Below, one piece after another: positions 61,619 through 64,000 of a stretch of 64,000 nucleotides of DNA (position 1 is the first letter of the stretch; every line of letters starts with the position of its first letter). The notes beneath the pieces are model-generated. The model was not told the DNA's origin. It was given only the letters and a program-made list of their open reading frames with translations, and did not search any database. The stretch is taken from positions 151,954,344 to 152,018,343 of the forward strand of contig JAOWCC010000577.1 of assembly GCA_030867875.1 (NCBI GenBank), read 5' to 3'. Position numbers and translations under genes: made by a program. This stretch comes from Actinernus sp. WN-2022 (taxonomy: Eukaryota > Cnidaria > Anthozoa > Actiniaria > Actinernidae).

Positions 61619-63322
61619 ATGGCGGCATATCAAATTTCTCCTCCACCTCAGATGAACTTTCAAGAGCCAGAAGCATGGAAAAACTGGATCCAAAGGTTTG
61701 AAAGATTTAGAACAGCTAGCGAATTGGATAAAAAGTCAGAAGAGATGCAGGTATGTACCCTAGTTTACTGTATGGGAAACAAAGCAGAAGACATTCTGAG
61801 CTCATTCTCCCTGCCAGACGGAGACGAAAAGAAATATGATGTCGTGAAAGAAAGATTCGAAATACATTTTGTGTGTAAGAGGAATGTTATCTTTGAAAGG
61901 GCTAAATTTAATCAACGCCGTCAAAGGGAGGGGGAATCTGTTGAGAGTTTCATCACTGATCTGCATAAGCTGACCGAAGGGTGCGATTACGGCAGTTTAA
62001 GAGACGAAATGATCAGAGACAGAATAGTTGTTGGATTAGCCGATGCTAAACTATCCGAGAAATTGCAGCTTGACCCGAAACTTACCCTAGAAACCGCAGT
62101 AAATCGAGCCCGCCAGTCAGAAATAGTCCATAAACAACAACATTTGATAAGGAGTGGGTTTCAGGAAGAGGAAAATATTGAAGCGGTTTTTGGCAAGCAA
62201 AACCAAGCACGCGCTCAATGGCGCCGAAATCCACAGGGAGCCCAAAAGCCAAGCGTACCAAATAGAGATACCGGCACGGAGACTTGCACACGCTGTGGGA
62301 GAAAGGCCCATAGTAGAGAGCAGTGCCCAGCAAAAAACGCAAAATGCCATAAGTGCCAAAAGATTGGACATTTTGCTTCTGAGTGTAGATCCGGAAAAGT
62401 TGGAGAAATCTGCGAAGAGGAAGTGTTCCTTGGCAGTGTAGATGCTCAGGGAGATAGCCCCTGGATGGTTGAGCTCAAATTAGCCAATTCCAAAACAATG
62501 TTTAAGTTAGACACAGGCGCCGATGTTACGGTGATCCCAGAGACAACCTATCACAAGTTTAAAGAAGAGTACCCACTTAGAGATCCAGCAAAGAAACTGT
62601 TTGGGCCAAACCACAAACAGTTGGGTGTAGTAGGGCAGTTTACAGCCAGACTACAGCACGGCTCTAGTACCACTGATCAAGAAATCTATGTTGTTGAGAG
62701 CCTGAAGCATTCACTGCTGGGACGACCAGCTATTCGGGCGTTAGGTCTGCTGAAAGTTGCAATCGATAACCTTACCTCGAACAATAAGAGCGATCACAAA
62801 TCAGAGTTCCCAGAGCTTTTCAGTGGACTTGGTAAATTAGAAGGTGAATACAAGATAGAGTTGAATCCAGGAGCCCAACTATTTGCCATACATGCTCCAC
62901 GGAGGATACCCATACCCTTACGGGATAAAGTAAAGGCTGAGCTGAAGAGGATGCAAGAGCTCGGGGTTATTACCCCCATTGTACAGCCAACAGAGTGGTG
63001 TGCTGGTATCGTCGTAGTCCCAAAACAAGACGGTAGAGTCCGTATATGTGTGGATCTCACAAAGTTAAACGACAATGTAAAGAGAGAGAACCACCAACTA
63101 CCATCAGTAGATGAGACACTAGGCTTACTTAATGGAGCTAAAATCTTTAGTAAACTTGATGCCAACAGTGGGTTTTGGCAAATTCCCTTGGCCAAAGAAT
63201 CAGTCCCACTGACCACGTTTATAACACCCTTTGGAAGATTTTGCTTCGAACGTCTTCCGTTCGGAATAAGTTCTGCACCAGAACATTTTCAAAGACGGAT
63301 GTCTCAAATCCTAGAAGGATAA
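61619..63322 (+). CDS. Gag-protease-RT polyprotein, first segment
   Basis: A frame of 567 codons. Residues about 1-200 are a Gag-like region. Two CCHC zinc knuckles start at Cys 223 and end near residue 257. The aspartic protease motif DTGAD is at 298-302. The reverse-transcriptase N-terminal half follows, with VRICVDLTKLN and LDANSGFWQIPL (first catalytic Asp 514). The frame ends at TAA 63320-63322, just before the RT active-site DD motif. Gag and Pol are in one frame with no shift, as in several invertebrate Ty3/gypsy lineages. The copy is otherwise intact in this window. Confidence 0.92.
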   Translation: MAAYQISPPPQMNFQEPEAWKNWIQRFERFRTASELDKKSEEMQVCTLVYCMGNKAEDILSSFSLPDGDEKKYDVVKERFEIHFVCKRNVIFERAKFNQRRQREGESVESFITDLHKLTEGCDYGSLRDEMIRDRIVVGLADAKLSEKLQLDPKLTLETAVNRARQSEIVHKQQHLIRSGFQEEENIEAVFGKQNQARAQWRRNPQGAQKPSVPNRDTGTETCTRCGRKAHSREQCPAKNAKCHKCQKIGHFASECRSGKVGEICEEEVFLGSVDAQGDSPWMVELKLANSKTMFKLDTGADVTVIPETTYHKFKEEYPLRDPAKKLFGPNHKQLGVVGQFTARLQHGSSTTDQEIYVVESLKHSLLGRPAIRALGLLKVAIDNLTSNNKSDHKSEFPELFSGLGKLEGEYKIELNPGAQLFAIHAPRRIPIPLRDKVKAELKRMQELGVITPIVQPTEWCAGIVVVPKQDGRVRICVDLTKLNDNVKRENHQLPSVDETLGLLNGAKIFSKLDANSGFWQIPLAKESVPLTTFITPFGRFCFERLPFGISSAPEHFQRRMSQILEG

Positions 63323-64000
63323 GAAGGAGTCCTGTGTCAAATGGATGACGTGTTAGTGTTCGGAGGCAACCAGGAGGAACATGATAAGAATCTGACAGCA
63401 GCTCTACAGAGACTCCAGAGAGCAAAGATAACCCTGAATCCCAAGAAATGTGAATTCTCCAAGAGTTCAATCAAATTTCTTGGGCACATCATCAGCGCAC
63501 AGGGGGTTTCTGCAGACCCAGAAAAGGTAAAGGCCATTCAAGAACTGAAAAGCCCGACATCAATTCCAGAAGTCAGACGATTTCTTGGGATGGCCAACCA
63601 ACTCGGGAAGTTTCTGCCCGATCTAGCGAACACAAGCAAACCCTTGCGGGACCTCCTCAGCAAAAAGAACACTTGGACGTGGGGAGAGCAGCAGGAAACA
63701 GCCTTTAAGAAGATTCAAGCAATGCTGACCAGTGCCCCAATACTCGCCCAATACGACCCTAAAAAGGAGACACGTGTAACTGCAGATGCTTCAAACTATG
63801 GGGTTGGCGGTCTTCTCACTCAGATGCAAAGCAACGGCGAGTGGAGACCAGTAGTATATGCATCAAGATCGATGACAGACACCGAGAGCCGATATGCTCA
63901 GATTGAAAAAGAGGCTCTAGCTATCGTGTGGGCTTGTGAGCGTTTTCGAGAGTACTTGATTGGGACGTCTTTCCACATACACACAGATCACAAGCCTTTG
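63323..64000 (+). pseudogene. RT-RNase H continuation after an in-frame stop (partial)
   Basis: The same frame continues without further stops for 226 codons to the window end. It carries the RT active-site MDDVLVFG, KCEFSKSSIKFLGHIIS, the thumb region, and the start of RNase H (TADASNYGVGGLL, then IEKEALAIVWACERF and TDHKPL). The single stop at 63320-63322 separates it from the N-terminal part, so this copy would not make a full Pol unless the stop is read through. Integrase would lie beyond 64000. Confidence 0.88.

Larger units (their letters stand above)
61319..64000 (+). mobile_element. Ty3/gypsy-type LTR retrotransposon, 5' part
   Basis: LTR, primer site, leader and gag-pol follow in the normal order on the + strand. 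The element is cut by the window edge. It is the youngest-looking element here, with one disabling stop and few other lesions. Confidence 0.85.

Overview
This is animal nuclear DNA, AT-rich and dense with repeats. It carries intron-rich genes with canonical GT-AG introns, TATA and AATAAA signals, and a TTAGGG-type (CCCTAA) interstitial telomere array. The protein families present (fibrinogen-related, ephrin, H-type lectin, follistatin/Kazal) and the mobile elements (a tyrosine-recombinase element, LINEs, a Ty3/gypsy-class element, very many short inverted-repeat elements) suggest a marine invertebrate. A cnidarian, probably an anthozoan such as a stony coral, fits best, but that placement is inference. 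Most open frames in the window are not genes. The real genes were recovered by joining exons across splice sites.

Gene 1 (+ strand, about 18198-36141, 5' end not found) has exons at 18198-18505, 20094-20195, 20836-20982, 22850-23059, 24113-24490 and 35261-35520. The reading frame is continuous across all five joins. The product is an ephrin ectodomain with its four family cysteines, then two Thr/Pro-rich mucin-like linkers around a short helical segment, then a complete fibrinogen C-terminal domain. No membrane segment or GPI signal is visible at the C end, so it looks like a secreted protein joining an Eph-receptor-ligand fold to a fibrinogen-related recognition fold. The first exon (signal peptide and the first ephrin residues) was not found.

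Gene 2 (+ strand, about 43135-55991) appears complete. It has a TATA box, an untranslated first exon, a signal-peptide exon, twelve further coding exons and polyadenylation signals, and codes for about 667 residues. The product is secreted: three H-type-lectin-like modules, a central follistatin/Kazal module, then three more H-type-lectin-like modules. The exon pattern of the first half is repeated in the second half, which points to duplication of a five-exon cassette.

Region by region: 1-4.4 kb holds repeat debris and one possible orphan exon (2161-2363). 4.4-10.0 kb is one element with 1.6-kb inverted arms between TTAA sites, its centre filled with smaller palindromic elements. 10-18 kb holds more short inverted-repeat elements and a helicase fragment inside a 1.4-kb inverted repeat. 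18-35.5 kb is gene 1. Its 10.8-kb last intron carries a duplicated repeat block interrupted by a tyrosine-recombinase element with split direct repeats. 35.5-43 kb is intergenic: a LINE relic split by a 1600-bp inverted-repeat element, and a 96-bp satellite containing telomere repeats. 43-56 kb is gene 2. 56-61.3 kb is repeat debris. 61.3-64 kb is the 5' part of a Ty3/gypsy-type LTR retrotransposon with one in-frame stop, running off the window.
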